This document shows, piece by piece, positions 8,552-20,918 of a stretch of DNA of 64,000 nucleotides. Each line of letters begins with the position of its first letter. Position 1 is the stretch's first letter. The notes beneath the pieces are model-generated. The model was not told the DNA's origin, made no database searches, and was given only the letters and a program-made list of their open reading frames with translations. The DNA is from Streptomyces armeniacus (GTDB lineage Bacteria > Actinomycetota > Actinomycetes > Streptomycetales > Streptomycetaceae), in the NCBI RefSeq assembly GCF_003355155.1, contig NZ_CP031320.1, positions 2,639,844-2,703,843 on the forward strand, written 5' to 3'. A program made the position numbers and the translations under genes.

Positions 8552-9751
8552 ATGGAAATCGTCATCCTTGCTGTAGTCATCGCCGTGGTCGCGTTCCTCG
8601 CGATCTGCGGGCTCGTGATCACCGGTCGCAGGAAGAAGACCAGGGAATCCCGCGCCGCAGCCACGCCCGCCGCCACCACCACCGCGCCGCCCGCCGAGCC
8701 CCAAGTCGGCGAGGACGCGGAAACCGCGCTGGAAGAGCCGCGCAGAACGATCGAAGAGGTCGGCCTGCCGGACACCGAGACCGCCCCCGCCCCCGCGGCG
8801 CCCGAGATCGAGATCCCGGAGCCGTCCGCCGGCCGTCTCGTACGGCTCCGGGCGCGCCTCTCGCGCTCGCAGAACTCGCTGGGCAAGGGCCTGCTCACGC
8901 TGCTCTCCCGGGAGCGCCTGGACGAGGAGACCTGGGAGGAGATCGAGGACACCCTGCTCACCGCCGACGTCGGCGTCGCCCCCACGCAGGAGCTGGTGGA
9001 GGCGCTGCGGGAGCGCGTACGGGTGCTCGGCACGCGTACGCCCGAGGAGCTGCGCACGCTGCTCCGCGAGGAGCTGCTCAAGCTCGTCGGGCCGGACCTC
9101 GACCGGACCGTGCACACCGAGACCCGCGGCGCCGTGGACCGGCCCGGGATCGTGCTCGTCGTCGGCGTCAACGGCACCGGCAAGACCACCACCACCGGCA
9201 AGCTCGGCCGGGTGCTCGTCGCCGACGGCAAGTCCGTCGTCCTGGGCGCCGCGGACACCTTCCGCGCCGCCGCCGCCGACCAGCTGCAGACGTGGGGCGA
9301 GCGGGTGGGCGCCCGTACGGTACGCGGACCGGAGGGCGGTGATCCGGCGTCCGTCGCGTTCGAGGCGGTCAAGGAGGGCACCGACGCGAGCGCCGACGTC
9401 GTACTGATCGACACCGCCGGCCGGCTGCACACCAAGACCGGCCTGATGGACGAGCTCGGCAAGGTCAAGCGCGTCGTGGAGAAGCACGGCCCGGTGGACG
9501 AGGTGCTGCTGGTGCTGGACGCCACGACCGGGCAGAACGGGCTGGTGCAGGCACGGGTGTTCGCGGAGGTCGTGGACATCACCGGAATCGTGCTGACCAA
9601 GCTGGACGGCACCGCCAAGGGCGGCATCGTCGTGGCCGTGCAGCGCGAACTGGGCGTGCCGGTCAAGCTGGTGGGCCTCGGCGAGGGCGCCGACGATCTG
9701 GCGCCGTTCGAACCGGCGGCCTTCGTGGACGCGTTGATCGACGGGGAGTGA
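8552..9751 (+). CDS. ftsY: Signal recognition particle receptor FtsY
   Basis: 399 residues. An N-terminal membrane helix (about 3-24, VILAVVIAVVAFLAICGLVI) is followed by RRKK, then an acidic Ala/Pro-rich linker, the four-helix N domain and the SRP-type GTPase G domain. GTPase motifs: GVNGTGKT at 205-212, DTFRAAAADQL, DTAGR at about 287, and TKLDGTAKGG from 349. FtsY docks the ribosome-Ffh complex at the membrane and reciprocally activates the Ffh GTPase; ffh itself is at 16786. Unlike E. coli FtsY, actinobacterial FtsY carries a true transmembrane anchor, visible here. The gene appears monocistronic, between a terminator and a convergent gene. Confidence 0.96.
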   Translation: MEIVILAVVIAVVAFLAICGLVITGRRKKTRESRAAATPAATTTAPPAEPQVGEDAETALEEPRRTIEEVGLPDTETAPAPAAPEIEIPEPSAGRLVRLRARLSRSQNSLGKGLLTLLSRERLDEETWEEIEDTLLTADVGVAPTQELVEALRERVRVLGTRTPEELRTLLREELLKLVGPDLDRTVHTETRGAVDRPGIVLVVGVNGTGKTTTTGKLGRVLVADGKSVVLGAADTFRAAAADQLQTWGERVGARTVRGPEGGDPASVAFEAVKEGTDASADVVLIDTAGRLHTKTGLMDELGKVKRVVEKHGPVDEVLLVLDATTGQNGLVQARVFAEVVDITGIVLTKLDGTAKGGIVVAVQRELGVPVKLVGLGEGADDLAPFEPAAFVDALIDGE

Positions 9752-9810
9752 ACGCGCGGCGGACGGCGCGGCGGCATCCCGGCCGCGCCCCGCGCGCGGG
9801 CTTACGGCGG

Positions 9811-9872
9811 GGCGTACGGCGTCGGGATGCGCGGCGGGCGTACGGCGCGGGTGTGCGGAAGGGCGTACGGCG
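9811..9872. repeat. Three direct copies of an 11-mer between ftsY and the prim-pol gene
   Basis: GGCGTACGGCG occurs at 9811, 9837 and 9862, spacing 26 and 25 bases, in the 127-base convergent gap. A short GC hairpin GGCGCGG...CCGCGCC (9765-9789) precedes it and may act as the ftsY terminator. The repeats could be no more than an extreme of the GTACGG word bias seen throughout the window. Confidence 0.45.
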
Positions 9873-9878
9873 TGCGGT

Positions 9879-10574
9879 TCAGGCCGCCGAGCGGTGGCAC
9901 ACGTACGCGAGCGTGCCCAGCAGCAGCCGTGCCTCCGGCGGATGGGCCGCGCCCTCCAGGGTCGGCGGCCGCAGCCAGTGCACCGGGCCGAGCCCGCCGA
10001 GGTCGGACGGCGGCGCCGTGATGTGGTCGCCGGGGCCGAGCCCTCGCAGGTCGAGGCGCGAGTCGTCCCAGCCCATGCGGTAGAGCAGCCGGGGGAGTTC
10101 GGCGGCGGCGCCCGGCGCCACCAGGAACCACGCGCGGCCGTGCGGAGTGGCCGCGACCGGGCCCAGCGGCAGGCCCATGCGCTCCAGCCGCGCGAGGGCG
10201 TGCCGGCCTGCGGCCTCGGACACCTCGATGACGTCGAACGTACGCCCCGCGGGCAGCAGCAGCGCCGCGCCCGGCACCTGCGACCAGGCGGCGGAGGCCT
10301 CGTCCAGGGTGGCGCCCGCGGGCACCTCCAGCGACGGGTCCAGCGGGTGTGCGCCCGGCGCGGCACAGTCGTCCACGCCGCACGAGCAGCGCGTACGTCC
10401 GCCGGTGCGCGCCGCGCGTGCGCCCGGCACCACGGACCAGCCCCACAGGCCGGCGTACTCCGCGACGGCCGTGCACTCCGACGCCCGGCTGCGCCGCCGG
10501 GAGCCGGGGCGCAGCTCGCGGAGCTCCCGGATGTCCCGGATGCCACTGCCGAGGGCGCCGATCGTGAACCCCAT
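9879..10574 (-). CDS. Bifunctional primase/polymerase (prim-pol) N-terminal-domain-like protein
   Basis: 231 residues. It has features of the prim-pol family found in actinomycete replication and plasmid proteins: an early AVEYAGLWGW-type segment (here VAEYAGLWGWSVVPGA), a small Cys/His cluster (RCSCGVDDCAAPGAHPLDP) like the CxC...C...GKHP motif of the family, then LLLPAGRTFDVIEVSEAAG and GPVAATPHGRAWFLVAPG. The catalytic acidic pair usual in active prim-pols is not obvious, so a regulatory or DNA-binding role is as likely as polymerase activity. Start set by GGAGG upstream of ATG (MGFTIGALG). It is divergent from nsdA, sharing a 261-bp promoter region; S. coelicolor has the same divergent pair as I recall. 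Confidence 0.65.
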   Translation of the reverse strand: MGFTIGALGSGIRDIRELRELRPGSRRRSRASECTAVAEYAGLWGWSVVPGARAARTGGRTRCSCGVDDCAAPGAHPLDPSLEVPAGATLDEASAAWSQVPGAALLLPAGRTFDVIEVSEAAGRHALARLERMGLPLGPVAATPHGRAWFLVAPGAAAELPRLLYRMGWDDSRLDLRGLGPGDHITAPPSDLGGLGPVHWLRPPTLEGAAHPPEARLLLGTLAYVCHRSAA

Positions 10575-10835
10575 GTTTCCTCCAACGGGTCCCACATGCC
10601 GATGGTTACGACCAGACTGCGGACAGTGACTGCCCGAGCTCAACCGTGCTGCTCGTCCCCGGTGTCAAGTCAATCGTGGGATGCTGTCGAAAGGTTCATT
10701 CGATGGGGTGGCGAATGGTGGCGATTCTGAAAACGGCCTCGCGCGGCGGGTGATCGTGGGGTTACTTTCGGTACACACAGCGGCGAGAAGCCCAGCGCAC
10801 GCGTATGCCGGAGGCAACACGCGGGGCGGGGCCGG

Positions 10836-12419
10836 ATGGGGGCGTTACCCGTGAGCGGCAGCGGCGGCAGCGGTGGTAGCGCGAGCGAAAAGCGTCCGAA
10901 CGAGCAGCTGGGTTCGTGGTTTGTCCGAAGCGGCTGGTCCAAGGGCGAGTTGGCGCGCCAGGTGAACCGGCGCGCCCGCCAGCTGGGCGCGCACCACATC
11001 AGCACGGACACCTCGCGGGTGCGCCGCTGGCTGGACGGCGAGCAGCCGCGCGAGCCCATACCGCGCATCCTCTCCGAGCTGTTCTCCGAGCGCTTCGGCT
11101 GCGTCGTCGCCGTCGAGGATCTGGGCCTGCGCCCGGCGCGTACGTCCCCGGCGGCCTCCGGCATCGATCTGCCCTGGGCCGCCCCGCAGACGGTGATGAT
11201 GATCAGCGAGTTCTCGCGCAGCGACCTGATGCTGGGGCGGCGCGGCTTCCTCGGCACCTCGCTGGCGATGTCCGCCGGACAGGCCCTGATCGAGCCCATG
11301 CAGCGCTGGCTGGTGCCCACCCCGGCCGCCCCCGCGCACGCGACCGCGCCCGGCGCGCCCCCGGACGCGCAGCCCGTGCAACTCCCCGCGCAGGAACGGC
11401 CGTCGGGCGGCGGCGGCGCCGGCGGCGGGTCGCGGCGCGCCGCGCGGCTGTCCGTGCCGGAGCTGGAACTGCTCGAGCAGACCACCGTGATGTTCCGCCG
11501 CTGGGACGCGCAGTGCGGCGGCGGCCTGCGCCGCAAGGCCGTGGTCGGACAGCTGCACGAGGTGACCGACCTGCTGCAGGAGTCCCACGCGGAGCCCGTC
11601 ACCCGCCGCCTGTTCCGGGTGACCGCCGAACTGGCCGAGCTGGCCGGCTGGATGACGTACGACATCGGGATGCAGCCGACGGCGCAGAAGTACTTCGTGC
11701 TGGCCCTGCACGCGGCGAAGGAGGCCGGCGACCGGCCGCTGGGCTCGTACGTCCTCTCCGACATGAGCCGCCAGATGATCCATCTCGGGCGCCCCGAGGA
11801 CGCGTTGGAGCTGATCCACCTCGCGCAGTACGGCAGCCGCGAGGGCGCCACGCCGCGTACGCAGTCGATGCTGCACGCCATAGAGGCGCGGGCGTACGCG
11901 AACATGGGGCAGCCCGGCAAGTGCAAGCGGGCCGTGCGGATGGCCGAGGACACGTTCGAGGACATCGACCCCGGCGACGACGACCCGGACTGGATCCGCT
12001 TCTTCTCGGCCGGGGAGCTGCACGCCGAGAACGCCCACTCGTACCGCGACCTCGCGTACTCCGCGGGCCGCAGCCCCACGTACGCCTCGCTCGCGGAGCC
12101 CGCGATGGAGCGCGCCATCGAGCTGTTCCGGCAGGAGGCGGCGGAGGCCGAGGGCGGCGGGCACCAGCGCTCGTTCGCGCTCAACCTGATCGGCATGGCC
12201 AGCGTGCACCTGCTGCAGAACGACCCCGAGCGGTGCGCCGACCGGACCTCGGAGGCGATGGACGTCGCCCGGCGGCTGCGCTCGGAGCGGGTGAACAACC
12301 GGATCCGCAAGACCGCCGCGACGGCGGCGCGCGATTTCGGGCAGGTGCCCGCGGTCGCCCGGCTGACCGAGCGGCTGGCCCGTGAGCTGCCGGAAGAGGA
12401 GTCCGCGCTGGCGGGCTGA
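10836..12419 (+). CDS. nsdA: NsdA-like negative regulator of sporulation and antibiotic production
   Basis: 527 residues. The N-terminal third contains an HTH-like region (WFVRSGWSKGELARQVNRRA...STDTSRVRRWLDGEQPREPIPRILSELF), then a twin-arginine-like RRGFLGTSLAM segment, a low-complexity Pro/Ala/Gly linker, and a C-terminal array of TPR-type helices (about 210-510). Position next to the prim-pol gene and upstream of amtB matches S. coelicolor nsdA, whose loss raises actinorhodin and spore formation. A GTG at 10851 (VSGSGGSGG) is an alternative start five codons in. Divergent from the prim-pol gene; the 10575-10835 gap must hold both promoters. Confidence 0.85.
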   Translation: MGALPVSGSGGSGGSASEKRPNEQLGSWFVRSGWSKGELARQVNRRARQLGAHHISTDTSRVRRWLDGEQPREPIPRILSELFSERFGCVVAVEDLGLRPARTSPAASGIDLPWAAPQTVMMISEFSRSDLMLGRRGFLGTSLAMSAGQALIEPMQRWLVPTPAAPAHATAPGAPPDAQPVQLPAQERPSGGGGAGGGSRRAARLSVPELELLEQTTVMFRRWDAQCGGGLRRKAVVGQLHEVTDLLQESHAEPVTRRLFRVTAELAELAGWMTYDIGMQPTAQKYFVLALHAAKEAGDRPLGSYVLSDMSRQMIHLGRPEDALELIHLAQYGSREGATPRTQSMLHAIEARAYANMGQPGKCKRAVRMAEDTFEDIDPGDDDPDWIRFFSAGELHAENAHSYRDLAYSAGRSPTYASLAEPAMERAIELFRQEAAEAEGGGHQRSFALNLIGMASVHLLQNDPERCADRTSEAMDVARRLRSERVNNRIRKTAATAARDFGQVPAVARLTERLARELPEEESALAG

Positions 12420-12469
12420 ACCGCCGCGCGGCCGTCCGTTCATCCAGGCGTAACAACGCGCGCGTCTTC

Positions 12470-12507
12470 GTCACCGCGGTGAAACACCTCGCGGCACCGG
12501 CCGAAAC
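12470..12507 (+). promoter_or_regulatory. GlnR-type binding box upstream of amtB
   Basis: GTCAC (12470), GAAAC (12481), a degenerate CGGCA (12492) and GAAAC (12503) lie exactly 11 bases apart. This reproduces the streptomycete GlnR consensus of alternating GTnAC and GAAAC half-sites with six-base gaps; three of four half-sites match well. It ends 80 bases before the amtB start. GlnR is known to activate amtB-glnK-glnD under nitrogen limitation. Confidence 0.8.
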
Positions 12508-12587
12508 GGGGCCTCGGGATTCTGTGGCGCAATCCGGCCCATCAGATCCTGCCCCCAACGGGTCGTTACACCGAGGAGACGTCCACA

Positions 12588-16688
<4,101 letters not shown>

Positions 16689-16705
16689 CCGTGGCCGACC
16701 AGGGA

Positions 16706-16735
16706 TGACCGCTTGCCCCGCAAGGCGGATACCCT
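16706..16735 (+). promoter_or_regulatory. Possible promoter of ffh
   Basis: TGACCG (16706-16711), an 18-base spacer and TACCCT (16730-16735), 50 bases before the ffh GTG start. Position is reasonable but both boxes match only moderately. Confidence 0.35.
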
Positions 16736-16785
16736 TGGGGGTCGACTGCCCGCATGACATCCGACCCGAAGGATCCGCGACCGCC

Positions 16786-18348
16786 GTGTTCGACACTCTT
16801 TCCGATCGCCTCGCAGCGACCTTCAAGAACCTCCGGGGCAAGGGCCGCCTCACAGAGGCCGATATCGACGTCACGGCGCGCGAGATCCGTATCGCCCTCC
16901 TGGAGGCGGACGTCGCGCTGTCCGTCGTCCGCGCCTTCATCAAGCAGGTCAAGGAGCGCGCCCTCGGGGCCGAGGTCTCGCAGGCGCTGAACCCGGCCCA
17001 GCAGGTCATCAAGATCGTCAACGAGGAGCTCATCAGCATCCTCGGCGGCGAGACCCGCCGGCTCCGGTTCGCCAAGAACCCGCCGACCGTGATCATGCTG
17101 GCCGGTCTGCAGGGCGCGGGCAAGACGACCCTGGCCGGGAAGCTGGGGCGCTGGCTGCAGCAGCAGGGCCACACCCCGATGCTGGTCGCTTGCGACCTCC
17201 AGCGCCCGAACGCCGTCAACCAGCTCGCGGTCGTCGCCGAGCGCGCGGGCGTCGCCGTCTTCGCCCCGGAGCCCGGGAACGGCGTCGGCGACCCGGTCCA
17301 GGTCGCCAAGGACTCGATCACGCACGCCCGTGAGAAGCAGCACGACGTGGTGGTCGTCGACACCGCCGGCCGGCTCGGCATCGACCAGGAGCTGATGCAG
17401 CAGGCCGCGGACATCCGGGACGCGGTGAGCCCGGACGAGATCCTGTTCGTCGTGGACGCGATGATCGGCCAGGACGCGGTCACGACGGCCGAGGCGTTCC
17501 GGGACGGCGTCGGCTTCGACGGCGTCGTGCTGTCCAAGCTCGACGGCGACGCGCGCGGCGGTGCCGCGCTGTCGGTGGCGCAGGTCACCGGCAAGCAGAT
17601 CATGTTCGCCTCGAACGGCGAGAAGCTGGACGACTTCGACGCGTTCCACCCGGACCGCATGGCGTCCCGCATCCTCGGCATGGGCGACATGCTCACCCTG
17701 ATCGAGAAGGCCGAGCAGACCTTCAGCCAGCAAGAGGCCGAGAAGATGGCGGCCAAGCTGGCGAAGGGACCGAAGGAGTTCACGCTCGACGACTTCCTGG
17801 CGCAGATGGAGCAGGTCCGCAAGATGGGCTCCATCTCCAAACTGCTCGGCATGATGCCCGGCATGGGCCAGATGAAGGACCAGATCAACAACCTGGACGA
17901 GCGCGACGTCGACCGTACGGCCGCCATCATCAAGTCCATGACGCCCGGCGAGCGCGCCGAGCCGACGCTGATCAACGGGTCCCGGCGGGCGCGTATCGCC
18001 AAGGGCTCCGGCGTGGATGTCAGCGCGGTGAAGAACCTGGTGGAGCGGTTCTTCGAGGCCCGCAAGATGATGTCCAAGATGGCCCAGGGCGGCGGCATGC
18101 CGGGGATGCCCGGGATGCCGGGCATGGGCGGCGGCGGTGCCACGAAGAAGAAGGGCAAGCCGCAGAAGAAGGCCAAGGGCAAGCGCCAGTCCGGGAACCC
18201 GATGAAGCGCAAGCAGGAGGAGCAGGCCGCGGCCGAGCGGCGGGCCGCCGCGCAGGCGGGCGGCGCGTTCGGGCTGCCGGGCGCGGGGGAGGACCCCGGG
18301 GACTTCGAGCTGCCGCAGGAGTTCAAGGACATCCTGCCGCCGAAGTGA
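16786..18348 (+). CDS. ffh: Signal recognition particle protein Ffh (SRP54)
   Basis: 520 residues. N domain (FDTLSDRLAATFKNLRGKGRLTE), GTPase domain with GLQGAGKT at 107-114, DLQRPNAVNQL, DTAGRLGID and SKLDGDARGG, then the methionine-rich M domain (from about 305) with MGSISKLLGMMPGMGQMKDQ and the RNA-binding INGSRRARIAKGSG. A MPGMPGMPGMG run and a Lys-rich segment follow, and the C-terminal tail (FELPQEFKDILPPK) is the conserved actinobacterial ending. Ffh binds signal peptides and 4.5S RNA and pairs with FtsY (8552). The GTG start (VFDTLSDRL) agrees with the family. The 4.5S RNA gene is not in the window. Confidence 0.97.
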   Translation: MFDTLSDRLAATFKNLRGKGRLTEADIDVTAREIRIALLEADVALSVVRAFIKQVKERALGAEVSQALNPAQQVIKIVNEELISILGGETRRLRFAKNPPTVIMLAGLQGAGKTTLAGKLGRWLQQQGHTPMLVACDLQRPNAVNQLAVVAERAGVAVFAPEPGNGVGDPVQVAKDSITHAREKQHDVVVVDTAGRLGIDQELMQQAADIRDAVSPDEILFVVDAMIGQDAVTTAEAFRDGVGFDGVVLSKLDGDARGGAALSVAQVTGKQIMFASNGEKLDDFDAFHPDRMASRILGMGDMLTLIEKAEQTFSQQEAEKMAAKLAKGPKEFTLDDFLAQMEQVRKMGSISKLLGMMPGMGQMKDQINNLDERDVDRTAAIIKSMTPGERAEPTLINGSRRARIAKGSGVDVSAVKNLVERFFEARKMMSKMAQGGGMPGMPGMPGMGGGGATKKKGKPQKKAKGKRQSGNPMKRKQEEQAAAERRAAAQAGGAFGLPGAGEDPGDFELPQEFKDILPPK

Positions 18349-18395
18349 GCGGGCCCGAGCCGGGCTGAGGGGCGCGGCGGTGGATGATGTGACAC

Positions 18396-18917
18396 ATGCG
18401 CGTATACATCCGCCCCCCGCGGCCCGAGGACGAGCGGGCGTACAGCGAGGCCGTCGTGCGTTCGGCCGACCACCTCAGCCCGTGGAACCCGGTGGAGCCG
18501 GACGGCCTCCCCGACCTGCTGCGGCGGCAGGGCGCGACACTGCGCTCGTTCATGATCCTCAACCGGGACGACGACGGCCTGGTCGGCCGCGTCAACGTCG
18601 CCAACATCGTCCGCGGCCGCTTCCTCAACGCCTCGCTCGGCTACGACAGCTACGTCCCGTACGCGGGTACCGGCCGCATGACGGAGGGGCTGCGGCTCAT
18701 CGTCGACCGGTGCTTCGCGGCCGGGCCCGACGGGCTCGGGCTGCACCGCCTGGAGATCAACGTCCAGCCGGAGAACGAACGGTCCCTCGCGATGGCCAAA
18801 CGCCTCGGCTTCCGGCACGAGGGCTTCTCCCCGCGCATGCTCTACCTCAACGACGCCTGGCGCGACCACGAGCGCTTCGCCCTCACGGCGGAGGAGTGGC
18901 CGGGGGCGGGCGCCTGA
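18396..18917 (+). CDS. GNAT acetyltransferase, RimJ/RimL type
   Basis: 173 residues. N-terminal YIRPPRPEDERAYSEAV, the central LVGRVNVANIVRGRFLNASLGYDSYVPYAGTGRMTEGL (acetyl-CoA pyrophosphate region) and LHRLEINVQPENERSLAMAKRLGFRHEGF are hallmarks of the family that acetylates protein N-termini or small amines. Substrate cannot be read from sequence. It starts 47 bases after ffh and may be co-transcribed with it. Confidence 0.85.
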   Translation: MRVYIRPPRPEDERAYSEAVVRSADHLSPWNPVEPDGLPDLLRRQGATLRSFMILNRDDDGLVGRVNVANIVRGRFLNASLGYDSYVPYAGTGRMTEGLRLIVDRCFAAGPDGLGLHRLEINVQPENERSLAMAKRLGFRHEGFSPRMLYLNDAWRDHERFALTAEEWPGAGA

Positions 18918-19027
18918 GCGCGGGGCGGCCTCGGCAGCGCGTAACGGGCAGTGGTTTACCGCCCGTTGCCCCGGCTACCCGGCGCGGTGACAAGCCAGTT
19001 ACCCGACAGAGCCGGAGGTGGACAGCC

Positions 19028-19651
19028 GTGTCCACAGTCCTGACCGTCGTCCTGATCGCCGTGGTCGCCGTCGCCGTCGCGGGCGTCCTCTACGGGGTGC
19101 GCAGCCGCCGCGGCGCCCGGAGCCGCGAACTCCGGCAGCACTTCGGGCCCGAGTACGAGCGGGTGCTCGAGCGCCACGGCGGCGACACGGAGGCGGCCGA
19201 CCGCGAACTCGGCGACCGTATGGACGAGTACGGCACCCTCAACCCGACGCCGCTCGCCTTCGGCGCGGACGACGCGTACCTGTCCCGCTGGACCACCGTC
19301 CAGGAGCGGTTCGTCGCCTCGCCGCAGCAGGCGGTGAACGAGGCGGACGCGCTGCTGGCCCAGCTGGCGGCGGACCGCGGGTTCCCGGCCGCAGGCCAGC
19401 ACGACCGCCAGTTCGAGGCGCTCTCCGTGCACTACCCGCTGCAGGCCGACGGGCGCCGGCTGCTGCACGCGGCGGCGCTCGGGCAGCTGGGCACCGAGCA
19501 GCTGCGGGAGGCCATGGTGCGCGGCCGGGCGCTGTTCGACGCGCTGCTCGACGACGGGCGGCGGGAGCGGAACCCCGCCCGGCACCGTACGGGCCCGGTC
19601 GGCGAGACGGGGCCCGCCGGGCCGGCGCGCGTCACGGGCGAGAAGGAGTAG
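19028..19651 (+). CDS. Single-pass membrane protein of unknown function
   Basis: 207 residues: an N-terminal membrane helix (about 3-23, VLTVVLIAVVAVAVAGVLYGV) then RSRRGARSR, placing the rest in the cytoplasm. The soluble part has LRQHFGPEYERVLERHGGDTEAADREL, a pattern I know from small actinobacterial hypothetical proteins, and helices up to about 185 before a Gly/Pro-rich tail. The GTG start is supported by GGAGG nine bases upstream. I assign no function. Its stop is 43 bases from the end of the convergent yhfW-like gene, marking the boundary of the minus-strand cluster. Confidence 0.7.
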   Translation: MSTVLTVVLIAVVAVAVAGVLYGVRSRRGARSRELRQHFGPEYERVLERHGGDTEAADRELGDRMDEYGTLNPTPLAFGADDAYLSRWTTVQERFVASPQQAVNEADALLAQLAADRGFPAAGQHDRQFEALSVHYPLQADGRRLLHAAALGQLGTEQLREAMVRGRALFDALLDDGRRERNPARHRTGPVGETGPAGPARVTGEKE

Positions 19652-19694
19652 CCGCGCGCACGGGACCGGCCCGGACCGCACGTCGGTGGCGGGT

Positions 19695-20918
19695 TCACAG
19701 CAGCGGCGACCCGCTGCCCAGCACGTCCGGGCCGAGGCCCAGGGCCCGTGCGGCTGTCGCGCCGACATCCGCCAGCGTGGCGGCGTCCGGCAGCCGTACG
19801 GCGCCCTCCGCCCCCGGCCTGTGGATGAGCACCGGCACGAACTCCCGTGTATGGTACGCGTGTCCGGCCGTCGGGTCATTGCCGTGGTCGCCCGTGACGA
19901 TGAGCCGGTCGCCCGGCGCGTCCAGCAGGCGCGTCAGCTCGGCGAGCCCCGTGTCCACGCGTGCCAGGACTGCGCCGAAGCGCGCGGGGTCCTGCTGGTG
20001 CCCGGCCAGGTCCGTCTCCTGCGCGTTCGCGACGACGAGCGCGTGCCCGCCGGGCGCGGCCTCCCGTACGGCCTCCAGCGTGTGCTCCAGCACCTCCCCG
20101 GTGCGTACGGCGGGCCTGCGCTGCGCCGCGTCACAGGCCAGGATGTCGGCCGCCTTGCCCACCAGCCGTACGGGCACGCCCGCGCGCGCGGCGGCCTCCG
20201 GGAGCTGCCGGGTGTGGTCCAACGGCGCGCCCAGGTGCTGCACTTGGAGGCCGTCGTTGCGGTAGAAGCCGGTGGCCGGGGTGTCCAGCCCGACGGTGCC
20301 ACCGTCCCCGTGCCGTACGCTCCGCGCCAGCGGCTCGTCCGCGTGCCCGCCCACCGCGATCACCCGTGCGACGGGTGCCATTTCGCGCACCGTACGGGCG
20401 ATGGCGAGGATGGTGTCGAACGGCGCGTCCGACAGCCGTCCGGACACGTTCCAGTTGACGCCGGGGTCGGCCTCCAGGCTGTCGTGCACGAGCACCGCGC
20501 CGTCCACCTCCAACAGCGGCTCGCCGGACAGGCGCGCCACGCGGTGGCCGGCGGCCTCCAGGGCGGCGGTCACCTCCGGAAGGTGCGTGCCGAGCCGGGC
20601 GACGGTCACGGCGCTGAAGTCGGCGCCCATCATGGTCTGGTGGCCCGCGTACGTGTCCGCGCCGCGGTACCCGAGCGCCGCCCTGCCGTACGCGGCGGGC
20701 AGCGCCGCCCGTTCCGCCAGGTCCGGGTGCGGGCGCAGCGCGCCCAGCCCGAGGGCGGCGAAGGCGGGCAGCCGCAGGGGCGTGCCGTTCACCGCGCGCC
20801 AGTGGTCGAGGGTGTGCGCGAGGGTGTCGGCTTTCCGGTCGCCGGGGCGCAGTTCGCCCGCGTCGGGCATCGCGCCGACGCCCAGCCCGTCGACGACGAG
20901 GATGACGGTCCTGCTCAT
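19695..20918 (-). CDS. yhfW: YhfW-like phosphopentomutase-family enzyme
   Basis: 407 residues, alkaline-phosphatase superfamily, phosphopentomutase (DeoB) branch. Metal-binding and nucleophile elements are present: VILVVDGLGVGAMPDAG at the start, then RGADTYAGHQTMMG, NAQETDLAGHQQDP, IVTGDHGNDPTAGHAYHTREFVPVL. Classical DeoB interconverts ribose 1- and 5-phosphates; YhfW of E. coli has the same size and an unknown substrate. The gene overlaps the end of the yhfX-like gene by 4 bp (ATGA) and is last in the minus-strand cluster. The association with PLP enzymes rather than nucleoside phosphorylases argues against simple nucleoside catabolism; the inferred role is isomerising a phosphorylated sugar moiety. 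Confidence 0.82.
   Translation of the reverse strand: MSRTVILVVDGLGVGAMPDAGELRPGDRKADTLAHTLDHWRAVNGTPLRLPAFAALGLGALRPHPDLAERAALPAAYGRAALGYRGADTYAGHQTMMGADFSAVTVARLGTHLPEVTAALEAAGHRVARLSGEPLLEVDGAVLVHDSLEADPGVNWNVSGRLSDAPFDTILAIARTVREMAPVARVIAVGGHADEPLARSVRHGDGGTVGLDTPATGFYRNDGLQVQHLGAPLDHTRQLPEAAARAGVPVRLVGKAADILACDAAQRRPAVRTGEVLEHTLEAVREAAPGGHALVVANAQETDLAGHQQDPARFGAVLARVDTGLAELTRLLDAPGDRLIVTGDHGNDPTAGHAYHTREFVPVLIHRPGAEGAVRLPDAATLADVGATAARALGLGPDVLGSGSPLL

Noticed and set aside
19695..20918. Nucleoside-salvage phosphopentomutase DeoB
   Set aside because: The family is right, but overlap with yhfX and absence of nucleoside phosphorylase genes point to YhfW instead.
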